Assembly (NCBI RefSeq): GCF_035917415.1
Contig: NZ_CP109073.1
Coordinates: forward strand, 3,494,501 to 3,558,500
Length of the DNA stretch: 64,000 nt
Direction: 5' to 3'
From: Streptomyces sp. NBC_01803
GTDB lineage: Bacteria > Actinomycetota > Actinomycetes > Streptomycetales > Streptomycetaceae
In this document: positions 26,353 through 34,812 of the stretch, piece by piece
Layout: each line of letters starts with the position of its first letter
How positions within the stretch are numbered: the first letter of the stretch is position 1
Made by a program: the position numbers and the translations under genes
The notes under the pieces: model-generated
What the model was told of the DNA's origin: nothing
Databases searched by the model: none
What the model saw: only the letters and a program-made list of their open reading frames with translations

Positions 26353-27111
26353 GTGAGCAGGTTCACCGACAGGATCGCTGTCGTCACCGGCGCCGCGCAG
26401 GGCATCGGCGCCGCCACCGCCCGGCGGCTGGCCGACGAGGGCGCCGAGGTCGCCGTGGTCGACCTCACCGCCGAGCGCGGCGCGGCGACGGTCGAGGCCA
26501 TCACCGAGGCGGGCGGCAAGGCCCGCGCCTACGGCTGCGACGTCGCGGACGAGGCGGACGTGCACGGCGTGTTCGACGCGATCACCGAGGACTTCGGCGG
26601 CCTGCACATCCTCGTGAACAACGCGGGCATCACCCGGGACAACCTCTTCTTCAAGATGCCCAGGTCCGACTGGGACGCGGTCCTGACGGTCAACCTCACC
26701 AGCGCCTTCAACTGCGCCCAGGCCGCGCAGTCCCGCATGGTCGAGCAGCGCTACGGCAAGATCGTCTCCCTCAGCAGCCGTTCGGCCCTCGGCAACCGGG
26801 GCCAGGCCAACTACGCGGCGGCCAAGGCCGGAATCCAGGGCCTGACCGCCACCCTCGCCATCGAGCTCGGCCCGTACGGCATCAACGTCAACGCCGTCGC
26901 ACCCGGTTACATCGCGACCTCCATGACGGCCGCCACCGCCGCCCGCGTCGGCGCCTCCGCCGAGGATCACCAGCGGCTCGTCGCCGAGCGCACCCCGCTG
27001 CGCCGGGTCGGGCAGCCCGAGGAGATCGCCTCCGTGGTCGCCTTCCTCGCCAGCGACGACGCCTCCTACGTCAGCGGCCAGACCCTCTACGTCAACGGCG
27101 GGGCTCGATGA
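26353..27111 (+). CDS. Short-chain dehydrogenase/reductase, FabG-like
   Basis: This 252-residue NAD(P)-dependent enzyme probably interconverts 3-ketoacyl and 3-hydroxyacyl thioesters. It has the TGAAQGIGAA cofactor motif (residues 13-22), NNAG, and the Ser-Tyr-Lys catalytic set (SLSSRSALGNRGQANYAAAKAG), and ends PGYIATSM ... SGQTLYVNGG. The start is GTG 26353 with AAGGAG 5 bases upstream. The last 20 bp overlap the 3' end of the convergent PucR gene. Together with acyl-CoA dehydrogenase and thiolase it makes three of the four beta-oxidation-type activities; no enoyl-CoA hydratase is present. Confidence 0.92.
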   Translation: MSRFTDRIAVVTGAAQGIGAATARRLADEGAEVAVVDLTAERGAATVEAITEAGGKARAYGCDVADEADVHGVFDAITEDFGGLHILVNNAGITRDNLFFKMPRSDWDAVLTVNLTSAFNCAQAAQSRMVEQRYGKIVSLSSRSALGNRGQANYAAAKAGIQGLTATLAIELGPYGINVNAVAPGYIATSMTAATAARVGASAEDHQRLVAERTPLRRVGQPEEIASVVAFLASDDASYVSGQTLYVNGGAR

Positions 27112-28303
27112 CCTCCAGCGCCCTGGTGCGCAGCGCCAGCATCGCCTGGAAGCGGAACGCCGGGTCGGTCAGCCGCGTCCCGAAGAGGTCTTCGAGCTGC
27201 CGGATGCGGTAGCGGGCGGTCTGCGGGTGGATGTGCAGCGCCTCGGCCACCTCGGGGGCGGTCCGCCGCCACGACATCAGCAGCGCGTCGAGTGTCTCCG
27301 ACAGCCGGGCGGCCTTCCCCGGGGTGAGGCGCTGCAGGGGCAGCAGCGCGCGGTCGGCGACCAGATGCCCGACGGGCGCGCCGTTCAGCAGGTGGACGTC
27401 CACGAGGTGGTCGGTGGCGTCGACCACGCCCTGCGGGCCGCGCGAGGAGCGGCGCAGCAGCGTCAGCGTTAGCCGGGCACAGTGCAGCGAGATCGACGCC
27501 CGCTCGGGCGGCACGGTCGGGCCGAGCACGGCCGGGGTGCCGTCCCCGAGGAGCTGCCGCAGCCGGTTCGCCCGCCCGCCGGCGTCGGGGTCGGGCGCGA
27601 TCAGGTGCAGCACGTTGCCGCGCCGCAGCACCAGGATCTCCTCGTCCAGACCGGCCGGGGCCTCGGTCAGCCCCGGCAGCACCACGCAGGCGACGCGCTC
27701 GGGCCAGACCCACTTGGCGCGGGCCGCGAGCAGCTCGACGGGCTCGGCCGAGTTCGCGGGCCCCGGCTCCAGCAGTCGTTCCGCCAGCAGCCGCCGGGCG
27801 CGCGGCATGTCCCCGACCGTCTTGGCCATCGCCGACGAGTAGCCCTTGACTGCCTCTTCCGACAGGGTGCTGATGTGCGCGAGGACCGCGTCGTTGAGGG
27901 TGAAGAGGACTTCCTCGGGGAAGGAGGCCGCGCGGGCGACCGCCACGTACTGGCGGGCGGCCACCCGGGCGCCCACCCGGTAGGCGGCCTGCAGCAGGTC
28001 CGTGCTGCGCCCGTTGAGGAATTCCAGGCGGCCCAGCCGCTGGAAGAAGTCCGCGTGGTGCCCCTGGGGGCTGTCCGGGTTCTCGATCAGTTCGACGAAC
28101 TGCTCCAGCGCGCGGCGCACGGTGGCCACGAGGTCGCGTCCCATGGCCGAGTTGAGAGGCTGTCTGTAGGTGTCCACCTCGCCGCGGATCGAGCTGATGA
28201 TCTCGGCCTCGATGGCGGCGAGGCGCGGGCGCAGCAGCGCGGCGAGCGCGGGCGGCAGATCCCGCCAGGGATTCTGGGTGATCACGGCTTCGGTCCGTGG
28301 CAT
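27092..28303 (-). CDS. PucR/CdaR-family transcriptional regulator
   Basis: The 403-residue protein has a long N-terminal helical domain and a GGDEF-like middle part common to actinobacterial PucR proteins. The C-terminal HTH_30 contains TLDALLMSWRRTAPEVAEALHIHPQTARYRIRQLEDLFG. ATG 28303. Relatives include the fatty-acid synthesis activator FasR, so lipid-linked control of the overlapping acyl-CoA gene set is plausible but inferred. It converges with the SDR gene, overlapping by 20 bp. Confidence 0.88.
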   Translation of the reverse strand: MPRTEAVITQNPWRDLPPALAALLRPRLAAIEAEIISSIRGEVDTYRQPLNSAMGRDLVATVRRALEQFVELIENPDSPQGHHADFFQRLGRLEFLNGRSTDLLQAAYRVGARVAARQYVAVARAASFPEEVLFTLNDAVLAHISTLSEEAVKGYSSAMAKTVGDMPRARRLLAERLLEPGPANSAEPVELLAARAKWVWPERVACVVLPGLTEAPAGLDEEILVLRRGNVLHLIAPDPDAGGRANRLRQLLGDGTPAVLGPTVPPERASISLHCARLTLTLLRRSSRGPQGVVDATDHLVDVHLLNGAPVGHLVADRALLPLQRLTPGKAARLSETLDALLMSWRRTAPEVAEALHIHPQTARYRIRQLEDLFGTRLTDPAFRFQAMLALRTRALEVIEPRR

Positions 28304-28406
28304 CGCGGCCCTTCCAGACGACGGACGTGAGGAAACCAGCCACTCCCGTGGGCAGTCGGTGGTCGGTGGTCGGTGAGCGCCGCAGCGACGCGAACCAGCG
28401 CTGCGA

Positions 28407-28422
28407 GTTACCCAACGGTAAC
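28407..28422. promoter_or_regulatory. Inverted repeat upstream of the PucR gene
   Basis: GTTACC-CAAC-GGTAAC is a perfect palindrome with 6-bp arms about 105 bp before the PucR start codon. It is a candidate autoregulatory site. It lies in a 598-bp gap that otherwise holds a strong hairpin and the YbdK promoter. Confidence 0.45.
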
Positions 28423-28631
28423 GGGGGGATCAAGGGCCGGGAAGGGCCGTGATAAGAGACGCTGAGCCGGGTGAGTCCTCTGTGCTAGGGAAGGCTCATG
28501 GTCTTGAGTGGCGGCGCGCGGATATTGCTATCGGGTTGACAGGTTTTCCGCCCGCGCCTGCCCGGAGCCGGTCCGGGTCGTACAGGATCCGCTCTGGTCG
28601 GCCGTGGCCGGACGGCCGCGCCGAAGGGCCC

Positions 28632-28668
28632 GGGTGGCCGTCCGTCCCTCCCTAATGGACGGCCACCC
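28632..28668. terminator. Strong stem-loop (12-bp perfect stem)
   Basis: GGGTGGCCGTCC and GGACGGCCACCC flank a 13-base loop. No gene ends nearby on the plus strand. The hairpin could be the 3' end of a small minus-strand transcript starting near 28740, where an AGAGGAAGGG precedes an ATG at 28729. No T-run follows. Confidence 0.4.
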
Positions 28669-28863
28669 GAACCCCGGCTCGCCGACGGCGAGGGCCGCCG
28701 CGAGGGCGGCGCGTCTGGCTGCGGGCATGGGGGACCCTTCCTCTGCTGTGGATTCGGTGGGGGGACGCGGGACCTGACCCCTTCTGTCACGCTTCTTTGT
28801 CATGTCCACTGCCACCCGAAGCCGACCGGGTCCACACGGGGTTACGTGGCGGAACGGCCGGTT

Positions 28864-28893
28864 TTGTTCGCCCCGGCTCGAACGGGGTAGTCG
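28864..28893 (+). promoter_or_regulatory. Promoter of the YbdK-type ligase gene, possibly giving a leaderless transcript
   Basis: TTGTTC (28864-28869) and TAGTCG (28888-28893) are separated by 18 bp. The predicted start of transcription falls at about 28900, adjacent to the GTG at 28901, which has no ribosome binding site. Confidence 0.45.
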
Positions 28894-28900
28894 CACTCGG

Positions 28901-29977
28901 GTGCGAACCATCGGTGTAGAGGAAGAATTGCTGCTCGTGGACGCGGAGTCCGCCCGGCCGCGTGCCGTCGCGGGTGCCGCGCTGGCCGGAGCGGACGAGG
29001 ACACGGACGAGGTGGTGGCCGAGCTCCAGCAGCAACAGCTGGAGACGAACACCACGCCCTGCGCCACCCTTCCCGAACTCCGCGCCGAGATCCGGGGCTG
29101 GCGCCGCCGCGCCGACGAACTCGCCGCGAAGGAAGGGGCCGAGATCGCCGCCCTCGCCACCTCCCCGCTCCCCGTCTCGCCCGAGCTGACGCCCGGCGGC
29201 CGATACCGCCGCATGGCCGAGGCGTTCGGGCTCACCGCCCAGGAACAGCTCACCTGTGGCTGCCACATCCACGTCCAGGTCGAGTCCGACGAGGAGGGCG
29301 TCGCGGTGCTCGACCGCGTCCGCGTCCGGCTGGCGCCGCTGCTCGCGCTCAGCGCCAACTCCCCGCTCTGGCAGGGCTGGGACAGCGGCTACGCCAGCTA
29401 CCGCTACCAGGTCTTCGGCCGCTGGCCGACGACCGGACCGCAGCCGCCGTTCGGCTCGGCCGACGGGTACCGGCAGGGCGTCTCCCGTCTGTTGGCCACC
29501 GGCACGCTGCTGGACCAGGGCATGGTCTACTTCGACGCCCGGCTCTCGGCCCGCTATCCGACCGTCGAGGTGCGGATCAACGACGTCTGCCAGGACGCGG
29601 ACGACGTGGTCCTGCTGGCCGCGCTGGTGCGCGGCCTGGTCGAGACGGCGGCCCGCGAGTGGCGGGACGGCGTGCCCGCGCCGGAGACCGAGACGGACGT
29701 GCTGCGGCTGGCCGCCTGGCGCGCCAGCCGCTCCGGGCTGGACGGCGCGCTGCTCCACCCCGGCACCCAACGGCCCGCCGCCGCCCGCGAGGTGGTCGAG
29801 GAGCTGGTCGGACACGTCACGGACGCGCTGCGCGACGCGGGCGACCTGGAGCTGGTCCGCTCGGGCGTGGAACGCCTCCTCGCCGACGGCAACGGAGCGG
29901 CCCGCCAGCGCGTCGCGTACGCGCGCGGCGGCCCGACCGAGGCGGTGCGCGACGCGGTGGTGCGCACACGGGCGTAA
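28901..29977 (+). CDS. Carboxylate-amine ligase, YbdK type (GCS2 family)
   Basis: This 358-residue protein belongs to the glutamate-cysteine ligase 2 family, whose bacterial YbdK members ligate glutamate weakly to cysteine or have unknown substrates. The N-terminal GVEEELLLVD, the CGCHIHVQV strand, and PTVEVRINDVCQDADD are the family signatures. I placed the start at GTG 28901, so the protein begins VRTIGVEEELLLVD as in relatives. The in-frame ATG at 28802 adds a Pro/Arg/Gly leader of no recognisable character. The gene stands alone with its own promoter. Confidence 0.9.
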   Translation: MRTIGVEEELLLVDAESARPRAVAGAALAGADEDTDEVVAELQQQQLETNTTPCATLPELRAEIRGWRRRADELAAKEGAEIAALATSPLPVSPELTPGGRYRRMAEAFGLTAQEQLTCGCHIHVQVESDEEGVAVLDRVRVRLAPLLALSANSPLWQGWDSGYASYRYQVFGRWPTTGPQPPFGSADGYRQGVSRLLATGTLLDQGMVYFDARLSARYPTVEVRINDVCQDADDVVLLAALVRGLVETAAREWRDGVPAPETETDVLRLAAWRASRSGLDGALLHPGTQRPAAAREVVEELVGHVTDALRDAGDLELVRSGVERLLADGNGAARQRVAYARGGPTEAVRDAVVRTRA

Positions 29978-30039
29978 AGGACGCCGGGCCGGGCACCCGA
30001 AGAGTTGTCGCCGGACAAAAACGAGAGGAGCTGATCGAA

Positions 30040-30234
30040 GTGGCCACAGGCAAGAGGCTCATGCGCGGTGCGCTGGCCATGCTGAGCGCCAGGGCGCTCC
30101 GTTCGTCCAGGCGCCCGTCGAGCGGCGCGCGCGGCGCGCGGACGGGCGGCGGAGGCGCGGCCGGAGTCGTGTCCCGCCTGGTCCGCAAGCAGTTGAGCGG
30201 CGGCGGTCGCGCCGGACGGCGCGGGCGGTACTGA
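30040..30234 (+). CDS. Small Arg/Gly-rich basic protein
   Basis: The 64-residue frame starts at GTG 30040, with GAGAGGAG 9 bases upstream. It is strongly basic, with RSSRRPSSGARGARTGGGG in the middle and a C-terminal VSRLVRKQLSGGGRAGRRGRY. There is no known family. It could be a nucleic-acid-associated protein or a non-functional frame; the ribosome binding site is the main support. It lies 62 bp after the YbdK gene on the same strand. Confidence 0.45.
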   Translation: MATGKRLMRGALAMLSARALRSSRRPSSGARGARTGGGGAAGVVSRLVRKQLSGGGRAGRRGRY

Positions 30235-30403
30235 CGCGCGGCGCGGGCCGGGACGCGCGTGCCCCGCCATGCCGGGGCAAGGCGCCGCTCCCGTGATCCG
30301 TCCCGCGCCCCGTCCCAGCGGCGGGCACCCTTTCCCCGGGGGTGCCCGCCGTTTCCCGCGCGCCGGGCCGTCCTCCGTCCGGGCGACCGACTCCGTTCTC
30401 CGC

Positions 30404-31357
30404 TCAGGCGAGGACGGGGTCGGTCACGCCGTGCGAGCACTCCCGCTCCGGCGGCCACCCCGCCAGATCCGCGCCCGCGCGGTAGGCGCTGTGGTAGAAC
30501 GCCTGGATCTCGGCTCCTGGATCGGGCGCGGAACGGACCGCCTCGTAGGGCAGCAGCGCCATGTGCGAGCCGCCCCGGTCCAGCCAGCGGGCGGCGTCCG
30601 GCGCCAGCGGTCGTGCGGCCAGGCCCTCCGGTTCGGGGGCGGTGTAGGAGTAGAACGCGGGCTCGGGCGTGTCGTCGTCCCCGAACCAGAACCCCGAGCT
30701 GATGACCTCCCGCGAGTACGCCTCGCGGGTGACGGGATCGGTGGAGGGATCACTGTCGATGTGCCGGTCGGAGAACCGGGTCACCGCCACGTCCATCGTG
30801 TGCCAGAAGTGGTGGACGGGGCTGATCTTCCCCGCGTAGTCGGCGGCGGCGACCTCCAGCTCCATGGCCACCCGGCTGAGGATCCGCCAGTAGGTGGAGA
30901 CGGCGTCCTGGTCGTAGGCGTGGTGCTCGGTGTCCTGCGCGAACGGCCGGTCGGCGTCCGGCAGATCGAAAGGGCGCGGGATGTGCGGCCTCGCCTCGAT
31001 CCCCAGATCGGTGAGCGCGGTGGTGGTGGCGTCGTAGAAGTCCGCGACGGACCGCCCGGCGAGCGGGAACGCGATCTCGTCTCCGGTGAGGGTGCGGATC
31101 AGCAGCCGGTGGCCGACGAAGTCGAAGTCGATGGTGAACATCTGCCGGCTGACCGGGTCCCGCATCGGCCGGGTGGTGATGCCGTTGCCGGTGAGGTGGA
31201 ACGGCACATGCCACCAGTGATTCCGCTGCGGTCCGGCGGCCAGCCGGATCTTGCCGGCGATCTGGAGGAACCGGTGCACGGTCTCCTTGGTCGGCCGCCA
31301 CGCGTCGAGCGGGAACGCGGGGTACTGCTCCTCAGCCACGGGGTCCACGCTCCCCAC
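30404..31357 (-). CDS. DUF5996 family protein
   Basis: This 317-residue protein of unknown function is common in actinobacteria. Recognisable segments are EEQYPAFPLDAWRPTKETVHRFLQIAGKIRL at the N-terminus and NHWWHVPFHLTGNGITTRPM after it. SPVHHFWHTMDVAVTRFSDR and SREVISSGFWFGDDDTPEPAFYSYTAPEP lie in the C-terminal half. The last contains many His/Trp/Asp residues that might form a metal or ligand site. The start is set at GTG 31357, after GAGGGG. Further upstream the frame is only Arg-rich shadow. Confidence 0.8.
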   Translation of the reverse strand: MGSVDPVAEEQYPAFPLDAWRPTKETVHRFLQIAGKIRLAAGPQRNHWWHVPFHLTGNGITTRPMRDPVSRQMFTIDFDFVGHRLLIRTLTGDEIAFPLAGRSVADFYDATTTALTDLGIEARPHIPRPFDLPDADRPFAQDTEHHAYDQDAVSTYWRILSRVAMELEVAAADYAGKISPVHHFWHTMDVAVTRFSDRHIDSDPSTDPVTREAYSREVISSGFWFGDDDTPEPAFYSYTAPEPEGLAARPLAPDAARWLDRGGSHMALLPYEAVRSAPDPGAEIQAFYHSAYRAGADLAGWPPERECSHGVTDPVLA

Positions 31358-31534
31358 TGTGAGCGCCCCTCGCCCCTCCGGCAACCGGGACCGCCGACGG
31401 CGACCGACCCCTCGTCCCGGCCGCCGCCCGCGTCCTCGCCGCCGACGCATTCGGCTCCGCGTGCCGACGGCGCATAGGGACACACGAAGGATCATCGCGA
31501 ATGGTTCACCAGTTCGGCAAGATTATGGCCGACA

Positions 31535-31768
31535 TCAACTCTTGCGGGTCCGCACCCCGAACATCAGCCCGAGCCCGACGAGCGCGAGGAGCACCCCCAA
31601 CGGAGCGGCCCCGATGGCGAGCACGAGCTTCGCGGCCCCGTCCGGCACGGCGAAGAGCACCAGGACCGGCCCTCCGATCCCGACGACTCCGCCACCGATC
31701 AGCAGCCCCTTCCCGACCCGATACCGCCGCCCCCCGGGAACCGGCTCCCGCCCCGCCTCCGCACTCAC
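31535..31768 (-). CDS. Small two-helix membrane protein
   Basis: The product is 77 residues from GTG 31768, which overlaps the stop of the upstream DUF397 gene (GTGA). After a short polar N-terminus there are two hydrophobic helices (LLIGGGVVGIGGPVLVLFAV and LVLAIGAAPLGVLLALVGLGLMF) and a basic end. It is the last gene of an XRE-DUF397-DUF397 unit. Family not recognised. The tight coupling suggests it belongs functionally to the unit, although such small membrane genes vary between strains. Confidence 0.65.
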   Translation of the reverse strand: MSAEAGREPVPGGRRYRVGKGLLIGGGVVGIGGPVLVLFAVPDGAAKLVLAIGAAPLGVLLALVGLGLMFGVRTRKS

Positions 31769-31971
31769 CGTTCGAGACGTCCCGCCTTCACGGCGGCCAG
31801 TAGGGCCGCGAGCCGAGTGGGTGCGGTGGTGAGGACCGCTTCGGGCTGGTCGCTCTCCCGCATCAGCAGCACTTCGGCTTGGGCCGCCAGCTCCACGCAC
31901 TCGCCGTTGCCGCCAGAAGCGCTGTAGCTGGACTTCCGCCGTGCGAGTCCGGGCACTGGGTTCCCCTTCAT
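31765..31971 (-). CDS. DUF397 protein (second copy)
   Basis: The 68-residue protein has the DUF397 pattern ARRKSSYSASGGNGECVELAA ... LMRESDQPEAVLTT. DUF397 proteins are small partners of XRE regulators in streptomycetes (WhiJ/BldB-type pairs), with antitoxin-like or developmental roles proposed. The ATG overlaps the stop of the first DUF397 gene (ATGA). It is similar enough to the neighbouring copy to be a tandem duplicate. Confidence 0.88.
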   Translation of the reverse strand: MKGNPVPGLARRKSSYSASGGNGECVELAAQAEVLLMRESDQPEAVLTTAPTRLAALLAAVKAGRLER

Positions 31972-32159
31972 GGGTTGAGACGGCCCGCCTTCATGGCGGC
32001 CAGCAGGGCCGCCAGCCGAGCGGGGCCGGTAGTGAGGACCGCGTCAGGCTCGTCGCTCTCGCGGAGGAGTAGCGCGTCCGAGGTGGCGGCAAGCTCTACG
32101 CATTCCTTGTTGCCGTCCGGGCCGCTGAAGCTGGACTTTTGCCAGGCTAGCCCGGACAT
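31968..32159 (-). CDS. DUF397 protein (first copy)
   Basis: The product is 63 residues from ATG 32159, chosen over ATG 32180 because AAGGGGAAGG lies directly upstream and other family members start here. It carries LAWQKSSFSGPDGNKECVELAA and LLLRESDEPDAVLTT, the family core. It follows the XRE gene by 10 bp and overlaps the next DUF397 gene by 4 bp. Confidence 0.88.
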   Translation of the reverse strand: MSGLAWQKSSFSGPDGNKECVELAATSDALLLRESDEPDAVLTTGPARLAALLAAMKAGRLNP

Positions 32160-32169
32160 CCTTCCCCTT

Positions 32170-33063
32170 TCACAGGTCATACATGAGGCGCTGGATCAGG
32201 CCGAGAGAGTCTCGCCTCACGGAGACGTTACTTGCTGCGCCAGGGGCGATAGGAGGCAGGGCGACGGCGCCCAGGTTCGCGAAGGCGTCAGAGAACTGGG
32301 CCAGGTTCGATTGGTCGATCACGAAGGGCGACGACGCCGGGTGTTCGACGTAGACCGTGCTCAGTTCGGCTACGGCGGCATCGAAGCAGACGAAGGAGCA
32401 GCCGAACCCGCCCGGGTAGGCCTCGGTGCGGAACGGCAGGATCTGGATCTTCACGTGCGGAAGGCAAGCCATCTCCACCATGTGCTCCACCTGACGTTGC
32501 ATGACTTCGCGACCTACGAACTCCATGCGCAGCGCTGCCTCGTGGATCACCGCGTGGAACTCCGGAGGCTTCGGATCGGTCAGTAGGCGCTGCCTTCGTA
32601 GCCGGAACTCGACGAACTGCTCCCTGTTCTCGGCGGGCATGTCCGGGTGACCGGCCTTGAACAGTGCCCGCATGTACTCGGGCGTCTGAAGCATTCCCGG
32701 CACGTTGACCCACTGGAAGGCCCGGAGCCGCACGGACATCGACTCCAACTCCGCCAGGTCCCGTACCGCTTGGTTATGTGGCGGGTGCTCGTACTCGGAC
32801 CACCAGCCGCGCCCGTTGGACTGGCTCATCGCGATCAGTGATTCGATCAGCCGTTCTTGCTTGCAACCGCAGAACGCTGCCAGACCCCTGATCTTCTCGG
32901 GCGAGATCGATGTACGCCCCGCTTCGATGTGGTTCAGGTGCGCGGCACTGAGGCCCACCTCGGCACCCGCCTTGGTGGCGGTGAGGCCGACGTCTTCCCG
33001 CATCCGTCGCAGTTCAGCGCCCAAACGCCGTTGCCGCTGACTGGGTTTGCCGCGCAGTCCCAT
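32170..33063 (-). CDS. XRE-family regulator with DUF5753 domain
   Basis: The 297-residue protein has an N-terminal HTH_3/31 (ELRRMREDVGLTATKAGAEVGLSAAHLNHIEAGRTSI) and a C-terminal DUF5753 region (NVPGMLQTPEYMRALF, RRQRLLTDPKPPEFHAVIHEAALRM, VKIQILPF). Such proteins pair with DUF397 partners, which follow immediately. ATG 33063. A palindrome just upstream probably mediates autoregulation. This XRE/DUF397 set may be a toxin-antitoxin-like or developmental switch; no direct evidence is in the sequence. Confidence 0.92.
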   Translation of the reverse strand: MGLRGKPSQRQRRLGAELRRMREDVGLTATKAGAEVGLSAAHLNHIEAGRTSISPEKIRGLAAFCGCKQERLIESLIAMSQSNGRGWWSEYEHPPHNQAVRDLAELESMSVRLRAFQWVNVPGMLQTPEYMRALFKAGHPDMPAENREQFVEFRLRRQRLLTDPKPPEFHAVIHEAALRMEFVGREVMQRQVEHMVEMACLPHVKIQILPFRTEAYPGGFGCSFVCFDAAVAELSTVYVEHPASSPFVIDQSNLAQFSDAFANLGAVALPPIAPGAASNVSVRRDSLGLIQRLMYDL

Positions 33064-33077
33064 GATCGTCCTCCTTG

Positions 33078-33095
33078 CAGACTGGCTTCAGTCTG
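33078..33095. promoter_or_regulatory. Palindrome upstream of the XRE gene
   Basis: CAGACTG-GCTT-CAGTCTG has perfect 7-bp arms, 15 bp before the XRE start codon. That is the position expected for an autoregulatory operator. Confidence 0.55.
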
Positions 33096-33281
33096 CCGCA
33101 CATCCTTGCGGTATCAAGCCGCTATCACTCGCCGGAGTGAACTGGCCGCAGGACGTTGCATCGCGGCGGAGTTCGTTCTAGCTTGAAACCTCCTCGCTCG
33201 GTCGTCGCGAGCCCGAAGTGCACCTGCCGCCACCCGTTGGCGAACGGGCGAGCCACGGGCTGATCAACTCTGGAGTGATGC

Positions 33282-33707
33282 ATGTGTCTTGTCCCCGTGC
33301 GGTCCGGGACCGCCGGTTTCGCCCTGCACTTTCCGGCTCATCCGGTCTGGGTGCGCAACGCCCGGCAGGCGGTACGCACCGCGCTGCGCTCGGTCGATGT
33401 CGCCAATGACGAACTCGTCGACACCGCCGTCCTCCTGACCTCCGAGCTGGTCAGCAACGCGATCTCGGCGTCGCTCAACTGCCTCACGCCGCCGCCCGTC
33501 GACATACACGCCTTCTGGTCCCCGGAAGGCCATCTCCAGGTCAAGGTCTACGACCGCGCCCCCGGCGACCCCGAGGTTCCCGGCGAACTGCCCCCACTCG
33601 ACGACGAGTACGGACGCGGCCTGCTCCTCCTGGCCCACTGCGCGCGGGAATGGGCGATCTGCCGCCACGCCCCGGGGCCGGGCAAGACGGTGTGGTTCCA
33701 ACTGTGA
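33282..33707 (+). CDS. ATP-binding protein, HATPase_c_2 (anti-sigma/RsbW-like)
   Basis: The 141-residue GHKL ATPase-fold protein has an N-box-like LTSELVSNAISAS (about 51-63) and a G-box YGRGLLLLAHCAREW (about 109-123). Streptomycetes carry dozens of such stand-alone domains, often next to XRE/DUF397 genes, with presumed kinase or anti-sigma functions. ATG 33282 follows TGGAG. Its stop overlaps the start of a small HTH gene (GTGA). Confidence 0.85.
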   Translation: MCLVPVRSGTAGFALHFPAHPVWVRNARQAVRTALRSVDVANDELVDTAVLLTSELVSNAISASLNCLTPPPVDIHAFWSPEGHLQVKVYDRAPGDPEVPGELPPLDDEYGRGLLLLAHCAREWAICRHAPGPGKTVWFQL

Positions 33708-33883
33708 CCCGCCGCATGCCCGAGCTGCCCAAGGACGAACTGATCCGCCTTTACCGAGCCGGCCGATCCCTCAACTCCCTCGCCCGCGACCACGGAGTCT
33801 CCGCCCCCTACCTGACCAAGCGCTTCAAAGAATGGAACGTCCCCCTCCGCGACCGCGCCCAGGCCGCCAAGCTGAGGCGATGA
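33704..33883 (+). CDS. Small HTH protein coupled to the ATP-binding gene
   Basis: The 59-residue protein starts at GTG 33704, overlapping the upstream stop. It has a simple helix-turn-helix (DELIRLYRAGRSLNSLARDHGVSAPYLTKRFKEWNV) and a basic end, resembling resolvase/Hin-type or transposase-like HTH modules. There is no catalytic domain. It may be a DNA-binding accessory of the ATP-binding protein. Confidence 0.65.
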   Translation: MTRRMPELPKDELIRLYRAGRSLNSLARDHGVSAPYLTKRFKEWNVPLRDRAQAAKLRR

Positions 33884-34069
33884 CCAGGTGACGGTGCTGG
33901 CTGTTGACTCGACAGGCAGTCGGTCCCTCGTGTTTGCCGTCGCTCGGAGCGGAACAGCATGCCATTGCCACGTATCTGAATCTGACCGCTGTGCGTCTCC
34001 AGTAGCCGTGCGTACCACCCAACCGGTTGTTCCGGGTGGAGTTCAGTAGCGAACCGTCACGCGAGGGGA

Positions 34070-34812
34070 ATGATGCCATTTTCTGCCGTCCAGTTCGATT
34101 CAGGTTTCTATGAGCGAGTCGTCTCTGAATGCGGATACTCCGACTTGAGTGTCGAGCCCTTCGGTGCAGGATTCGCTGGCCAGAGCGCCGATCTGCTGGC
34201 AATTCGCTACTTGTGGCAGTCGAATCTCAGTACCTACGCCCGAACAGATCGCGCCGCGCGGATCGTCACCATAGGGTTCGGTATGAGCGGACCGCCACAT
34301 ATGGGAACTGTTTGTCAGCTCTTGGGCATCAGGCGGCTTCAAGAGGCCGGGGAGACCTGTCAGGTCGTCTTCGGCGACCTGGATGCCTGCACCGGCAAGA
34401 GGCGAGACCTTCAAGCCGTACGTGCCCTGGCCGCGCAGTACCGGTTGTTCGCGAACCGCCTCGGAATCGAGCCCGATCTCCTTCTTCTCGGTCGCAATAT
34501 GATGCCCTTTCGGTCCTTCGCGACATGTATTTGCTTGCGCAGTACGTCTCGGATGACGAATTTGAAGCGGCCGAAGAAATCAATCACAGCTTCTAAGCTG
34601 CGATGGGTGTCGTGGACCCGAAGATGACCTTCCCGCGGAAGCTCTCCCTGTTGCTGATGGTTGCTGATTTCGTGGATTTGGCGCGAGGGCGTGAGGCCGT
34701 CCTGGTGCAATTGGGAATCGATGAGCATCAGTACATGCGGTTCGCCCACACCGCGAGGCAGTTTTCGGACACTCACACTTGCGGAAGCGCGAGGCTAGCG
34801 GCAGTCGCATAG
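34070..34812 (+). pseudogene. Broken class I aminoacyl-tRNA synthetase-like gene (Trp/Tyr type)
   Basis: The first frame has a catalytic-core start: GFGMSGPPHMGTVCQLLGIR (HIGH-like HMGT) and QVVFGDLDACTGKR. Near 34495 the coding signal shifts by one frame to DALSVLRDMYLLAQYVSDDE. A TAA at 34594-34596 then interrupts that same frame, which continues with MTFPRKLSLLLMVADFVDL and VLVQLGIDEHQYMRFAHTARQFSDT, an aaRS-like segment. One frameshift plus one nonsense codon therefore inactivate it, and no KMSKS-type C-terminus follows. It resembles resistance or natural-product aaRS-like paralogues more than housekeeping enzymes. GC is lower than the surroundings. Confidence 0.65.

Noticed and set aside
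33884..34069. T-box riboswitch before the synthetase-like gene
   Set aside because: Only a CCACCC/GGGTGG hairpin without a recognisable T-box sequence or specifier loop.
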